DNA from: Sepiola atlantica
Taxonomy: Eukaryota > Mollusca > Cephalopoda > Sepiida > Sepiolidae
Assembly (NCBI GenBank): GCA_963556195.1
Contig: OY744517.1
Location: forward strand, 144,488,382 to 144,552,381
Direction: 5' to 3'
DNA: 64,000 nt
Shown here: positions 1-11,387 of the stretch, piece after piece
Layout: the number at the start of each line of letters is the position of its first letter
Numbering within the stretch: position 1 is the stretch's first letter
The notes under the pieces: model-generated
Databases searched by the model: none
What the model was told of the DNA's origin: nothing
The model's input: only the letters and a program-made list of their open reading frames with translations
Position numbers and translations under genes: made by a program

Positions 1-1600
1 GGATCGCATATATTTAAAATAATCCATTCTCAGTAGAAAAATTCATAATTCAATGTTTCGAGGGGGAAAAAAAATTCTAAATAAAAATACAAAACTTTTC
101 CTTTCAGCAAGCTTTTATTATAAAGTTTTACATGAAAAGATTGACTTTTTAAAAATTATGACCGGAGAGACAATTGATTGCGGCTTGCTGTTGTAAATTC
201 GGAATAGTGGCATGCTGACTATGGGTCGCTTCTTCTGGTACGTCAAAAATGCTTTTAAATAAGTTAAGACATAAACTTATCCAGGTAGAAGAGTAACCGG
301 TTTTGCTTTTGGTAAAATTTATTCGTTGCATTTTTTTCCACCATTTTTGTTGTTGGCTCGTGTTAAGAGACTTATAAAATGTTTTATTAATGTAGAAGTA
401 AATTAGAATGAAAAAAAAAAAACGTTTGAAAATATTTTAATTTGAAATTTACTATTAAAGTTAAATTTTAGACTTAAGCAAACCATTAAATATATACAAA
501 TTACACGAATGCGATTTCTTGTAACAAGTTAGAAATTATTCATACAAATCGAAATGTTTGGAACAATTATCGGCAGTAAATATAAAATTTAAATGTTTAA
601 TAATTTCAAATTAATTTGATTAGATTATTTAAAAAAAAAACTAAAAGTAAATAAAAAGTAAAGTTGAGGATAAATCGAGAAGAGAAGTAATTAGAATGCG
701 AATTAGAATTTTCTAGAAATAATTTCTGAACTCGTTCGGAAATTAAAACTATTTCATTAGATTTTTTTTATTTTAACTTTAAATTTGCCATTTTTATGTG
801 GAAGATTTTTTTTATTCTTAACTGACCAAAGATTAAAATTAAATTTGCATATAAAAATTTAAAGCGAAAAAAATATATTTCTCTTTAAATAGTTTTTACA
901 AGTAAAAACAGACTTGTAATTTTGACCAGTCTTTAATATTTTTCTTCTTCTGATGCGTTATAAATATAAATAAATTAAAATTAAACTTTGTATTTTTTTT
1001 AATAAATAAATAATTCGCCTTTAATTTTTTTTAACATTTAAAAAATAATTTAAAAAAATTTTTTTTTTTACAAATAAAATTAAAATTACTGAATTTTTTT
1101 TTATTACAAGAAAAAATTTTTTTTTAAGTCAATTGACTTTTTCTTCGATTTAGTTTTACTTTAATATATTTTTCAGGTTTGTAAAAGAAAAAAAAAGGGG
1201 GTGTTGCAATTTTTACTTCAAGCAAAGAATCGTTTTTATTTCTAATATTATTAATAAATAATTTTAATATTTAATTTAATTAAAATAGTACAATTACTTT
1301 AAAGACTTTAAAACAAAATTAATTTTAATTTTTAACCAGTCTTTCTGGACACGAAATGGGGGATTATTTCATGAATCATACAAAATGGATTTTTTTAAGG
1401 TTCGGTCGTTTGGCTAGATTTAAAGAGGAAACATTTAGAAATACGGAATACACATAGAATACCATTTCAAACCATTATTTTAAAATTAACTTTTAACAAG
1501 TTTTAAGAGAAAAACAAATAGAAATAGCGTAAAATAATTTTATAAAAAAAAAAAAGAAGCTAAGCAAAAAAGAAAAAAATTTTTAAGTCACATCAATAAA
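1..1600. other. AT-rich non-coding DNA
   Basis: This stretch is dominated by A and T runs with only short chance ORFs. The longest, on the minus strand at 149-331, matches nothing I recognise. If the candidate first exon at 1784-1810 is real, this DNA would be its first intron. I see no second exon here. Confidence 0.6.
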
Positions 1601-1783
1601 AAAGAAGAGATGGGCGACAATCGACGCTGGCTGGTCTTCTTTTTTTTTTTACTTTCACTCATCTTGCTAGAGAGAAAAAATATATATTTAATGGTTGCAG
1701 TGGCTTTGAGTAGATTTCCTAGCCACTTTCGAACGGCATGGGCGATGAAAATGGAGATTAAATGGGTGGGAAAAACGGCTTAC

Positions 1784-1810
1784 CTTGTACAACCTCCTGG
1801 TAGCTGCCAT
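1784..1810 (-). CDS. Candidate first coding exon, UBE2L3-like ubiquitin-conjugating enzyme (E2)
   Basis: On the minus strand an ATG in good Kozak context (ccaacATGg) opens nine codons, MAATRRLYK. The exon ends in AAG followed directly by a consensus splice donor, GTAAGC, at 1778-1783. Human UBE2L3 begins MAASRRLMK, so seven of nine residues agree. The family transfers ubiquitin from E1 to HECT and RBR ligases through a catalytic cysteine that lies in later exons. Those exons would be to the left and are not seen in 1-1600. The sequence just upstream is clearly more GC- and CpG-rich than its surroundings, as expected of a promoter and 5' UTR. Nine codons are thin evidence. The alternative is a first exon of another gene or a chance match. 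Confidence 0.42.
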
Positions 1811-1905
1811 GTTGGATATCTGCTAACTTGACTGGCGGCGCCTCTTCCGTCGATGCGAGAAACTAAGGGCAGACAACTCTCTGTCGCCTTTTTAACAAAA
1901 GCTCG
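1811..1905 (-). promoter_or_regulatory. GC/CpG-rich probable 5' UTR and promoter-proximal region
   Basis: Within a very AT-rich region, these about 95 bases contain several CpGs (for example gcgacag, gcatcgacgg, ggcgccgcc on the minus strand). They sit immediately upstream of the candidate ATG at 1810. No TATA box is evident. The call rests on composition and position only. Confidence 0.35.
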
Positions 1906-2660
1906 AAACCATTTTTTCCCCCTTTTTTTTTCTCTTTCACAGGTAAATTAATTTTTCCTACACAGGAATCACCCCAAAAATAAATGAATAAATAAAAATA
2001 CTATGACAGAAAATATTTACAAAAGAAAAAAACAACACTTTCACTAATGAAAGTACTTACAATTAAACCGCCTCTCTTTGACTGACTAATTTTTTTAACC
2101 CGTTGGTACCGAGTTCGATATGAGTCCACGACCACTTACCAACCAGCTCTATTTTATCTATATATTACGTAATTTAGTGAAATAAAAAACCTTTTTTTTG
2201 CGCAAATAAATTTTCCAAAAGTGCAATAGCGTAAAATATTAAAACGAATAAAAAAATAATTTAAGCACGCAATTAAATGCATCAGAATGCATTTCCGTTC
2301 TTTCCTAAACAAGTTAGCCATTTTAATCTTTTTGTTAATGGTCGAAAAAAAATCAATTATTTCGTTACTTCGAAATTTGGAAAGAATTTGGAAGCATTTA
2401 AACTGTCGAATTCATTTAAACTGGCTGTAAAATACTTAATAATTCCTTATTTAATTAAAAGATTGAAAGTTTTTTTAAGTTAACAAATATGGATTAAAAC
2501 AACATTACCTTAACAAAATTAGTTATAGTTCTATAACAATTTGATTCAAATAATAATTTAATAACCAAAAGATACCGTAATAATTAAATTTAATTAACAA
2601 AAAAGTAAAAAATAATTAAAATAATAAAACAATTTTTAAAAAAAAGGCGAAAATGAAATA
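1906..2660. other. AT-rich spacer, no gene seen
   Basis: Short ORFs only. Around 2110-2126 there is a 'gagttcgatatgagtcc' segment resembling a tRNA B box, but no A box was found at the right distance, so it is not called as a SINE. Confidence 0.5.
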
Positions 2661-2680
2661 AAAAGACTCCCGGCAAACGC

Positions 2681-4082
2681 TAGGTAGTCACGACCATCGT
2701 AATAATTCAGGCCAGTTAATTGAGTCGAGTTTTTCTGATTACGTCATTGGTGGTGGGTAGTACGAACCACTACCAATGAGGACCGAAAGTGCCGACGGCA
2801 CTAACGTGCATGTGTCCATCTGTTTTTAGCAAGTAATCAGAGCGAGCAGACTCACGTCCATAGGATTATTCATTCACTTGGAAATCATTGTTAACTTGTT
2901 CCTAGTATTGTGAGTTTATTCCCCTGCCAAGAACACGGCTAGCCTACTAAAGATTATTTATTCACTTGGAAATCATTGTTAACTTGTTCCTTTTTTCAAA
3001 CGTATTTCCTTATTTATAGATGTCAAGCGCAAAAGAAAATAAGAAAATTACAACATGGCTGCATTGCCTTAAAGTTCGATTTTCAAGTCTAAAAAAGTAA
3101 ATTAGAATTTTATGTTGGGATAAAAAAATACAATTTAAGACTAATTAATAAGTTTCATCCAAAATGTGTGTGAAAATGCAACGAAATTAGCAAGATATTC
3201 AAATTATAATATATTGTAAATAAACTGTCCGTTTGAGCCCCCCACCCCTGCAAAAAAACATGACTGTTTTAATTTATTACACATTTTTACTATTCCTTTT
3301 ACAAACACAAAACAAAAAAAACACACACATTTTAATTTATTTCAATAAATGTTCTATTAATTAATTATTTAGAATTATTGATTTTGTGTTACTTTACTGT
3401 TTGATTTACTTTTCATGTTTAATTTATTTTTAAGTTGAATAAAATCAAGAAACCTCATTTATTTTTTTCGGAAATAAGATCAACTCTTATCAAATTATTC
3501 AGTTAGAACTAATGATGATGAAATGTTCATATAAAGAATAAAACTGCCTAAGAATAGGGGTTTGTCTTCTTCTTGTGCTGATAAACCAAGAGATACTTCA
3601 GTACAGCATAACTGATACTAGTCTTTTCATTTGATGTAGACCAGGTTATCATAACAATCAATTCAACCATTAAAAATAATTCGGAAAGAATTAAGTTATT
3701 TAAGTATAAATCAGATAAATTATTTTTCAAAGAAAAACTTTCATGTTTTAAAAATTCAAAAATTTATGACAACACCATTTTATTATCATGTATTAATTTA
3801 ATGTTTGCTGTCTAGCCTACACACATTATACGAAATAATACATTTGCACTACGATTTCTAATAAAGTAATGGGTTAATTATATTCCATGATCGTTAATTA
3901 ATAAATACTGAAATTTTCATTAAAATTGGTTGCTTTTCTGAATTTTGATAATCTTTTAAGTGAAGGGAGGGGTCAAAATACCCATAGTCTGACTGTTCAA
4001 TAGATTTCGTTTGTTACTTTAGAGCATGACGTAATTTTCCAGTGCTCTGGCCTGCTTATATTACGATGGTCGTGGGTAGGTA
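2681..4082. repeat. Possible mobile element bounded by 33-bp imperfect inverted repeats
   Basis: The left segment 2681-2713 and the reverse complement of 4049-4082 share the core cacgaccatcgtaat and then both read a..caggcc, with scattered mismatches. The inside is AT-rich with no transposase. It includes a hairpin at about 2747-2778 (attggtggtgg / ccactaccaat). No target-site duplication was recognised, so the pair could also be two independent inverted repeats. Confidence 0.35.
2864..2991. repeat. 40-bp direct repeat, two copies 88 bp apart
   Basis: Positions 2864-2903 and 2952-2991 are identical except for one base (both contain ttcacttggaaatcattgtt). The spacer between them is unrelated. 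It looks like a recent local duplication. Confidence 0.85.
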
Positions 4083-4715
4083 CAGTTAGTTTTGAATATG
4101 TCTCTTTACCATAAAGTTGTTTTTATTGAAAATTGCAGCCAAATAAACATTTACAATTTTTATTTAATTAAACGCTAAGTATTGAGGTTGATAATTTTAA
4201 TTTATGTAATTCAATTTTCTCAAAGATTTTTAATGGTCATCGAGTAAGGTATTAAAATGTGGTGGACAGTAAAAATGACACAGAAAAAATGGGCAAGCGT
4301 AAAAATGGCACAAGTGAGTAAATAAGAAAAAAATGGTACAAAGCAAGAACATAAAGCACCACTTTCCAACCTTTTTCTTAGGCGATCCTAATTATGCGCC
4401 TGACTAGTTTTAGTTGTATGTGTTTTATTATATATTACTTGTTGGCTATACAAGTTATGGAAAAGTATAATAAATAATAATAGTGGCGAATTTACAAAAA
4501 ATTAAGTTTAGGAGTTAAGGTTAGAGGAGGGTTAGAGTTAAAAAATTTACTTTAAATGTAGATATAATTTTCTTTTTACTTTGACAAACTTTTTAATGTT
4601 TTCCCTTTATGCATTGTATCCTAGATTTTGATAAACTCATTGTAAGATTTTCATCTATATTTTCCTATGTGCCATTTTTATCTGTGTCATTATTATTTAA
4701 ATACATCCAAAGGTA

Positions 4716-4944
4716 TGTAGCAGTTACATGACGAAGACCTACTTTCTTTTGTATTTATACGCAATCTCTTGCGTAGTGATTAGTTGTGGTTCAGTTGGCT
4801 AAAATAGTCATGTTAAAACTAATGCAGAAATACATTGGGCAATTCGAACACTTCTGTGCATGCTCAGCTTTCAGCCATTTCAACCGCACTAAAATATAAT
4901 TCAGTTCCTGAACAAATGCTGTGGAGAGAGACTAAATGCTAAAA
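4716..4944 (+). repeat. Gypsy A, 5' LTR (truncated) or solo LTR fragment
   Basis: This segment begins TGTAGCAGTTACATGAC and aligns along its length with the sequence starting at 10929. Shared blocks include tacattgggcaattc and atataattcagttcctgaa. Similarity stops abruptly at about 4944, where a LINE fragment follows. It is therefore the left part of an LTR of about 460 bp. It may be the 5' LTR of the element whose pol and 3' LTR lie at 8913-11387, or an independent fragment. Confidence 0.75.
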
Positions 4945-5015
4945 GATATATGGATGTTGCTCAAAGTGTTTTCAGTCATATGGGGAAATACAGGGGGTAA
5001 ACGGCCCTGATCGCA

Positions 5016-5396
5016 AAGGGTGGAATTATCAGATGCTGAGAAGATTACTTCTAGTCCATTGATGTTGGTTGGAATTGAGATCTTACATCTGTTCAGAAGA
5101 GACATTGCTAGTCTTTCCTTACTCTATCGTTATTTTCATCGTAGGTGCTCGACTGAGCTCCATCTCTGTAAAACAGCCACAGCAAAAACTCGTCTAACTA
5201 CAACCACTGTACAGAATTTTCCTTTTGGTCTCTGTGTACCTAAAACTAAATGAACTTCCATGAACAGGGTTTCTTTCCTTCCAAGAACTGTCCGTCTGTG
5301 GAATGCGATACCACGGGACTGCTTCCTAGTTGACTACAGCATGGTCGTTTTCAAGTCCAATGTTAATAAATTCTTGTTGAGCCGTCCCATTAAGTG
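5016..5396 (+). pseudogene. Jockey-like LINE family B, 3' end of reverse-transcriptase ORF (5' truncated)
   Basis: With frameshifts, the plus strand encodes the C-terminal tail typical of Jockey-group LINE ORF2. A 'SLSLLYRYFHRRCS' block is followed about 50 residues later by 'FLPRTVRLWNAIPRDCF', 'FKSNVNKFL' and a stop at 5394. The same family occurs reversed at 47040-47600, sharing the TRL.TTT...NF..FPRT..LWN pattern. It lies between the truncated Gypsy A LTR and other repeats. It is non-functional. Confidence 0.7.
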
Positions 5397-5399
5397 ATT

Positions 5400-6295
5400 A
5401 AATTCAGCCCAGATCCAATCATGGTCTGCAATCCTCAAGGTGTTTGTCTCACCATTCACCTGACACAAGCTATTAACCTTTGTCCTCGAGTGGCCTTTGG
5501 ATCTTGATAAGTGATGACTCGTTAGTAAAAAAAAAATATATAAAAAAAACATGTCCGCCAATTTTAATATTTTCACACCATGTCGGTAAACAAATATGGC
5601 TGCTTTGAAAGCTTTTGGCGCCCAAATTCTGCCATGTTAGAATAAATATTTTTCTGCCTCTCAGCTTAGTAAATCATTTTTTTTTCTTTCCAAGAATCCC
5701 AAACAATAAAATAAAATTTTATTTTTGACTTTGCCGCATACATTGATAAGTGAATAAATTTTGAGCTGAATATTTCATTGTGTTCTTTTCATCACTGGTC
5801 ATGTAAGTAGTTGTACACACTGCTTCTGTTTCATTCTGAATTTCCCTGTCTCGTCAAGTGATGATTTTGATTTTTCTTCGGTGTGTTTCCTAAAGGAAAT
5901 GAAGACACAATATTTTACAAATATTTCCCAAATTTTGTTACTTATTTCATTCTCCTCTTAAGGAGAATCTGTCTCTTTTAATATTCGTGTCTTCCATTAA
6001 TACATCAATTTATTCATTTAACAAACTCTTCATCTTGTTCAAGCATCCCCTTTTTGTCAACTGCTTATTGGAATTGTATTCATTCCTAATGAAAATGAGC
6101 AGCGGTTTGATCTTAGCTTTCGCCAGTGATGTCTGCGTGTGGTTTTCAGAAACTGAGGCGCACTTCGCCGCCCATGATATCGCTCCAGAGTAGAAGCAGC
6201 TAAATCTATTACTAAGTGCATTCCAGGATTCTGTGACATCTACCAAGAAAAATCTTATCACAAATCCACTTATTTTATTTTATTTATTTTTTACT
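5400..6295. other. No gene seen; probable repeat debris
   Basis: After the LINE stop there are A-rich runs at 5527-5549 that could be a degraded poly(A) tail. The rest shows only short overlapping chance ORFs on both strands around 5990-6260. Confidence 0.45.
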
Positions 6296-6300
6296 TTTAT

Positions 6301-7640
6301 TCACACCAAACCGACTCTTTTTTGGACCTTGTCTAAAAGGGAGAGACTAGTGGATGATGCACCAGCCCAGATGTGCCGACAATACTCTATGCATGGGCAG
6401 ATGGTGGCTTTGTAAAGATACAGAATAATGTCAGGTGTGAGGAGTTTACTAGTACGGTAGAGGCAGCCCACCTTCCTTGCAGCAGCCTTGGCAATGTCTT
6501 CAATGTAAGTGTTCCAATTCATGCTACCTGTGAATGTTAGGCCGAGGAGTTTGAACATTGGTGGTTGAAGAGGTTTCTTGTAGTTATTGAAGGAAAGGAG
6601 CTTTGTCTTTGCGGCATTAAATGTTACCATTCATTTATAACCCCATTCCACTACAGACTGGAGGTCATTTCCTCGGATATGTGCACATCTGTTTTACCTA
6701 CATGACGAGAGTAGTGCACAGTGTCGTCAGAAAATATACTCATCTCAGACTCAATGTCTTCAGAGAGGTCGTTTATGAAAATCAGGAACAGTAGAGGTCC
6801 AGGGATAGATCCCTGGGGTACACCTGCATTTATGTCATGTTGTTTGGATGAACGGCCATCGAGAACAACCTGGATCTTTCTTTTGGTTAGAAAGGATCTA
6901 ATTATATTAAATATTCGTTCAGTAATACCATATGAGTGAATTTTTAGGAGAAGCCCTTTATGCCAGACCTTGTCAAAGGCTTTGGATATATCAAGCGTTA
7001 CTGCCCTAGCTTCACCTGCCTTGTCCAGTGTATGATATATACGTTCAGAGATGACCATTAGGATAACTGCAGTAGATCGTGCTTGCCTGAATTCATACTG
7101 ATGGTCAAAAAAAAGTTTAGTATTAACAAGGTGCCGGACTATCGTTTGATGGATTAAGGATTCAAAGATTTTAGCAAAGATCAGGAGTAGACTGATGGGG
7201 CGATATATCTGAGGATCAGTTCTATCTCCAGAATTCTTGAAGACTGGTACCACAGAGGCAATTTTCCAGCTATCAGGGTAGCAAGATTCAGCAAGGCATT
7301 TGTTGTAGAGTTTGGAGAGGGCAGGGGCCAGTTCAGCAGAGCATTTTTTATTACTATTACTGGTATAAGATTAGGCCCACACGCTTTGGAGGTGTCAAGG
7401 TTTTTTATGATGTCCATGACCTGAGATGGGGTGATGACCAGGTTTTCAAGCGTGACTTCGGTTTGCAATGGGAATTTAGAGAGGGGTGGTTTGCTGAGTT
7501 CAACGTGGAGTTTAAGGCGAAATGTTGGGCAAGTAGTTCAGCCTTATCAGTTGCCATGCAAACAACATTATTATGGCTTGATAGTGGGGGAATTGTTGAT
7601 TGTCCATTGTTCACCACACTATTGTAGACTTTCCAGAAAT
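6301..7640 (-). pseudogene. Jockey-like LINE family A, reverse transcriptase domain
   Basis: The minus strand encodes RT in several frames. Fingers/palm motifs are visible: YRPISLL, then QARSTAVIL, the DISKAFDKVWH block, and the GVPQGSIPGPLLFLIFINDL block. The catalytic box reads FSDD in place of the usual FADD/YADD. The thumb follows, with FNAAKTKLLSF, LLGLTFTGSMNW and CIEYCRHIWAGA, ending at RVQKR, where the copy breaks off at about 6301. In-frame stops and frameshifts disable it. It lies inside Gypsy A in the opposite orientation and continues upstream into the endonuclease at 7914-8905. Confidence 0.88.
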
Positions 7641-7656
7641 CGCGAGTACCTAATTT

Positions 7657-8905
7657 CTATGACTGAATGCATTTTCTGGTTATCTCTATATACCTTCTCT
7701 TTGCTTCACCTATCACTACTTTACAATTATTTCTTGACTCTATAAATTTCTGTCTATTCGCAGCTGACTTAGGGCGACCGAATTGTGGGAATGCTTGCTG
7801 CCTCAGTGCAATAGCAGCTGCACATTCCGAGGTAAACCATTGAGGAGAGTGGGGTTTGCTGAAGAATTTTCGCATGGGGACATATGCTTCAATGCCAGCT
7901 TTGACTCATTCGGTTAACTCATTTGTGCACTGATAAGCAGAGAATGAAAAGGTTTCACTCCATGGAGCATCGCTGATGTGATCTCTGATGAAATCAAAAT
8001 CAGCCTGCTCGTAGTATCTCGTCGTTTTGAGCAACGGCTCATCAGCTTTGGGGCAGTTTTTAGGGTGATATCAATCATTAGCACAATGTGATCACCATTT
8101 CCGAGCGGGTTATTGGCATTCGTCACACAAGCCTCAGGCAATGAGCTCAAGAACAGGTCAAGAAGTGAGGCTTGCTGGTCCACACAATCAGGGAGGTGGG
8201 TCGGGAAAGTGACAGTCTTTGAGAGGGAGGGAGCTAAGGAGAAATTATATGCAGAGTTACTAGCTGCGTCAGTAAAGCTGGAGAACCCCAGCCCATCACA
8301 GTGGTGTGCATTAAAATCCCCAAATACATAAATTTGGATATTCGAGTCAAGTGAGAGTGCTGTATCTATGTTTTCAGAGCCAGAGTTAAGCAGGGTAGTC
8401 CTGGATCGAAGGAGAACTGTATAAGAAATATAAGTAGCTAATGCTGTGATGTAAAGTCAATCTAAAGCACATGTAGGCTTGGGCATCTGATTCTAGCCTA
8501 TGTTCTCTAGTCAAGGGGAGGGTGTTCCGAACATAAACTCCTAGCCCGTGCATATGTTTGTCATAGTTTTTACTGTAGAGTGGGAGTTAATCAGTCACAT
8601 CAAAGTGGTGAGAGGAGATTGAGGAATGAAGATTTATTTCACTTAGTGCTAGGATATCTGGGGAGTTTGCCAAGAGAAAGGTTTCTACGTCGTTAATGTT
8701 GGTTCTAAGTCCCCGGATATTTGTGAATGTGAGCCTCAAGGACAGAGGCGAAAATGTTTCTTGGTGGGTGTCTGGTTTAGGTTTGATATTTTTACTTTGT
8801 CTTTACTGTCACATCCGATACCTGATGCGTAATTTTCTATTGTCATGGGTGCATCTAGTTCTGCAATCGGCACAGTTTTACAACAACATCAGCAGCAAAT
8901 TTAAC
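7657..8905 (-). pseudogene. Jockey-like LINE family A, apurinic-type endonuclease domain and linker
   Basis: Reading down the minus strand from about 8760, the frames give FTNIRGLRTNINDVETFLL, LALSE.NL, and near 8300 the core VFGDFNAHHCDGLGFSS, the EN motif that supplies the catalytic Asp/Asn (GDFN.HH). SLLDLFLSSLPEACVTN and NPLGNGDHIVL follow (conserved DH box). A second plus-strand copy of the same domain is at 55217-55806. The domain nicks target DNA to prime reverse transcription in intact elements. Here it is broken by stops and frameshifts. Confidence 0.85.
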
Positions 8906-8912
8906 CTTTGAC

Positions 8913-9225
8913 CTACTTTTCTCATCGATTGACACCTATAGAAAATCGTTATAGTATTTTTAGATGTGAACTCTTGGCTATTTAATTAGCTATTAAACAT
9001 TTTCGCCACGCATTGGAAGGTCGGGAATTTGCCATTTACATGAATCATCATCTCCTTATGTTCGTGCTGAGCCGGACAAATATTCCCCTCAGGAAGCTAG
9101 GAACTTGAACTTTATTTCCCAGTTCTTCAGTGACATATGGCATATCTACGGTTCACAGAACACTGCTGCAGACGCTACTGTCTCATCTTCCCATCAGCGC
9201 TATTTCTTTACCTGCGGACATTAAC
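8913..9225 (+). pseudogene. Gypsy A, RNase H domain remnant
   Basis: The plus strand carries the RNase H part of a Ty3/Gypsy pol in two frames. YFSHRLTPIENRYSIF, CELLAIYLAIKHFRHALEGR and FAIYMNHHLL are followed, after a frameshift, by KYSPQEARNLNFISQF and SDIWHIYGSQNTAAD. The usual 'DHKPL' aspartate is changed (NHHLL). Everything upstream (gag, protease, RT) is missing here, replaced by the LINE insertions to the left. Confidence 0.8.
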
Positions 9226-9227
9226 CG

Positions 9228-9850
9228 TTGTCAAATGGCTTTCAACCAGCCATCTTTGGATAGTTTAAATCTGTCAGCTCCAGAATGTGCTACTTGCAAA
9301 TTCCAGTACATCCCCATTCTTATAGTAGATGAACAGATTTTGTGTGAGACCTTCGTTCGTGAAGCTAACCACAAAATGTCTTTTCTTCCTGACACGGACT
9401 GGCTCACATCAGAATTTCTGCTACAGTGAAACATATTTCAGCTAGATTCTTCTGGCCGAATATGAGACGTGAAATCACTACCTGGACTCGTTCCTGTTTA
9501 TCCTGCCAGTTAAATCTAAAGTGTGCAGACATATACAAGCCCCACTCAGAACTTGTAGTACCCCTGATGCTCGATTTAACCACATCCATTTGGTTGAACC
9601 CTAAGCCGGTCAGCCAAGGCTACTTTTGCTTACTGGCCTGCATTGATCGTTTTTCACAATGGCCACTTAGCGATATTTCTGCCGAAACTGTGGCACATGC
9701 CTTAATTGATTTTGCGTTATGGTATCCTGGCAGCAATTTCCACTGATCGCGGTAGGCAGTTCGAATCCTGCTTATTCGAAGAACTGTCCAAAATCTTGGG
9801 TATTAATCCAGTTACCAGCCAGCTTCTAATTGAATGATCAGGTGCTTTCA
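9228..9850 (+). pseudogene. Gypsy A, integrase (zinc-binding and catalytic core)
   Basis: The order is as in Ty3/Gypsy integrases. A region ending RFFWPNMRREITTWTRSCLSCQ is the tail of the HHCC zinc finger. The core then shows GYFCLLACIDRFSQWPL, DISAETVAHALIDF and, after a frameshift at about 9745, DRGRQFESCLFEELSKILGI, which includes one catalytic Asp. A stop follows at about 9835. Intact enzymes insert the cDNA into the genome. This copy is frameshifted and truncated. Confidence 0.85.
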
Positions 9851-10338
9851 TCGACAATTAAAAGCCGCTTTGCATGCAATCTCTGATCCTCAACTTGGAT
9901 TGAGTATATGTGTGCTCATTCTTCTCCTTGATTGCTGCGTTGCTATTAAAGAAGATTTGGGACAACTGAACTTGTGGATTAAGAGTTATCTCTAGTTATC
10001 TCTCTTTGACCATTTTGAAGATAAGAGTGATCTCTCTTGATTCGGGTTTGGACTATATAGGCTGAGCTGATAGGAAGTGGAACTCTTCGGTGTCTAAGAC
10101 GAAAAGAGATTGTGTTGTAGATATGGACAAACGTGGCAAGTTTTGACAGAACTGGTGCACAGAGCCCCACTAGCATTACCTAGTCATATGTTCATCCTAT
10201 CAGATTCCCCATCAGATTCCTCCTCTGTGGTTGATACTGAACACTATGTTAATAGGCTCAGATGCTACTTCAACAGTCTGCTGCTGATGAACCCTTGGCA
10301 TTAAAGCAACAAATCAGCTGTCCCTAAGAACATTACAT

Positions 10339-10505
10339 CATGGACTCATGTGTTTATAAGGAAAGACTCAGTGAAGGTCCCACTCACACCACCATATTAC
10401 GGTCTATATTGTGTACTTACACAAAACGACATATCTCTTATCCTGGACGTTGGGAGAACCAAACAGACTGTGTCGGTTGATAGATTGCAATGAGCATTTT
10501 TAGAC
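10339..10505 (+). pseudogene. Gypsy A, integrase C-terminal end of pol
   Basis: A frame reads a tail typical of this Gypsy group: HVF.RKDSVKVPLTPPYYG, then LYCVLTQNDISLILDVGR and TVSVDRLQ before a stop (where intact relatives have DRLKPA.L). The segment between 9850 and 10339 is degraded integrase. It fixes the pol end about 420 bp before the 3' LTR. Confidence 0.75.
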
Positions 10506-10557
10506 ACCAACACCCAGGAAGCATACATTCCACCTACACTCAATTTTCCCGAACAAA

Positions 10558-10908
10558 ATGAGACAAAACCGCAAGAGACAACAAAATCATGTCTTCCAAC
10601 TCACATCACAACCACACGTTTTGGTAGGCATGTTCATTAGCCAAAATGATTATGAAAGACTATGTATATTTGAACAGTCACATTTTCCAAATACAATGGA
10701 CTCTCAAAAATGCCATTTCTGCTTGGTTAATTTTTATCAGAACATTTTCTTCTTTTCAGTAAAAGAACTTAAGTTTTTTCTCGTTTTGAACAAAGAACAA
10801 TCATTTCAGATGAAAATGAACATTCATCATTGCAATTTGCATGTTCGTTTAATTTTATTCTCATGCGCTGCTACAACCAATAAAGAATCTCTTGTTTTTA
10901 TCGGCTAA
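10558..10908 (+). other. Gypsy A 3' region, unrecognised ORF of 116 codons
   Basis: An uninterrupted plus-strand frame lies between the pol end and the 3' LTR. It has no recognisable domain. A purine-rich tract (gtaagcaggggaata, 10912-10926) directly precedes the TG of the 3' LTR and is a good polypurine-tract candidate for plus-strand priming. The frame could be chance. Confidence 0.4.
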
Positions 10909-10928
10909 AAGTGTAAGCAGGGGAATAA

Positions 10929-11387
10929 TGTAGCAGTTACATGACAAAGACCTACTTTCTTATGTATTCACATGCAACCCATTGTGTAGTGATTAGTTGT
11001 AATTTGATTGGCTAAAATAGGCATGTTAAAACTCGCATAAAAATACATTGGGCAATTCAAACACTTCTGCGCATGCTCAGCTTTCAACCATTTCTGCCCA
11101 AACAATTAAGCGCAAAAATATAATTCAGTTCCTGAATAAACGTTGTGGAGACTAAACGCTAAAAACATTTTCTTGTCTCTTGCCAGGAAGCGACAGGACG
11201 AGATGGAACTCCAGAACTCAATTCTCTGTCTATAGCTAGAGCCTGCCTGCCGAACCAACTTGCCTTGTTGTTTTATATTCCTATGTTCCTCTTCTGTTTA
11301 ATGAATCCGTTAAATAAAGTTGATTTAATTGTAGAGAAGATGTTGGTATTTTTATATGGAACTCTGGTGACTCTCTTCTTCATTTCA
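10929..11387 (+). repeat. Gypsy A, 3' LTR
   Basis: It starts TGTAGCAGTTACATGAC right after the polypurine tract and aligns with 4716-4944. An AATAAA at about 11311-11316 could be the LTR polyadenylation signal. The end at ...cttcatttca (11387) is chosen only because it restores the TG...CA rule. No matching target-site duplication was identified. Confidence 0.7.
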
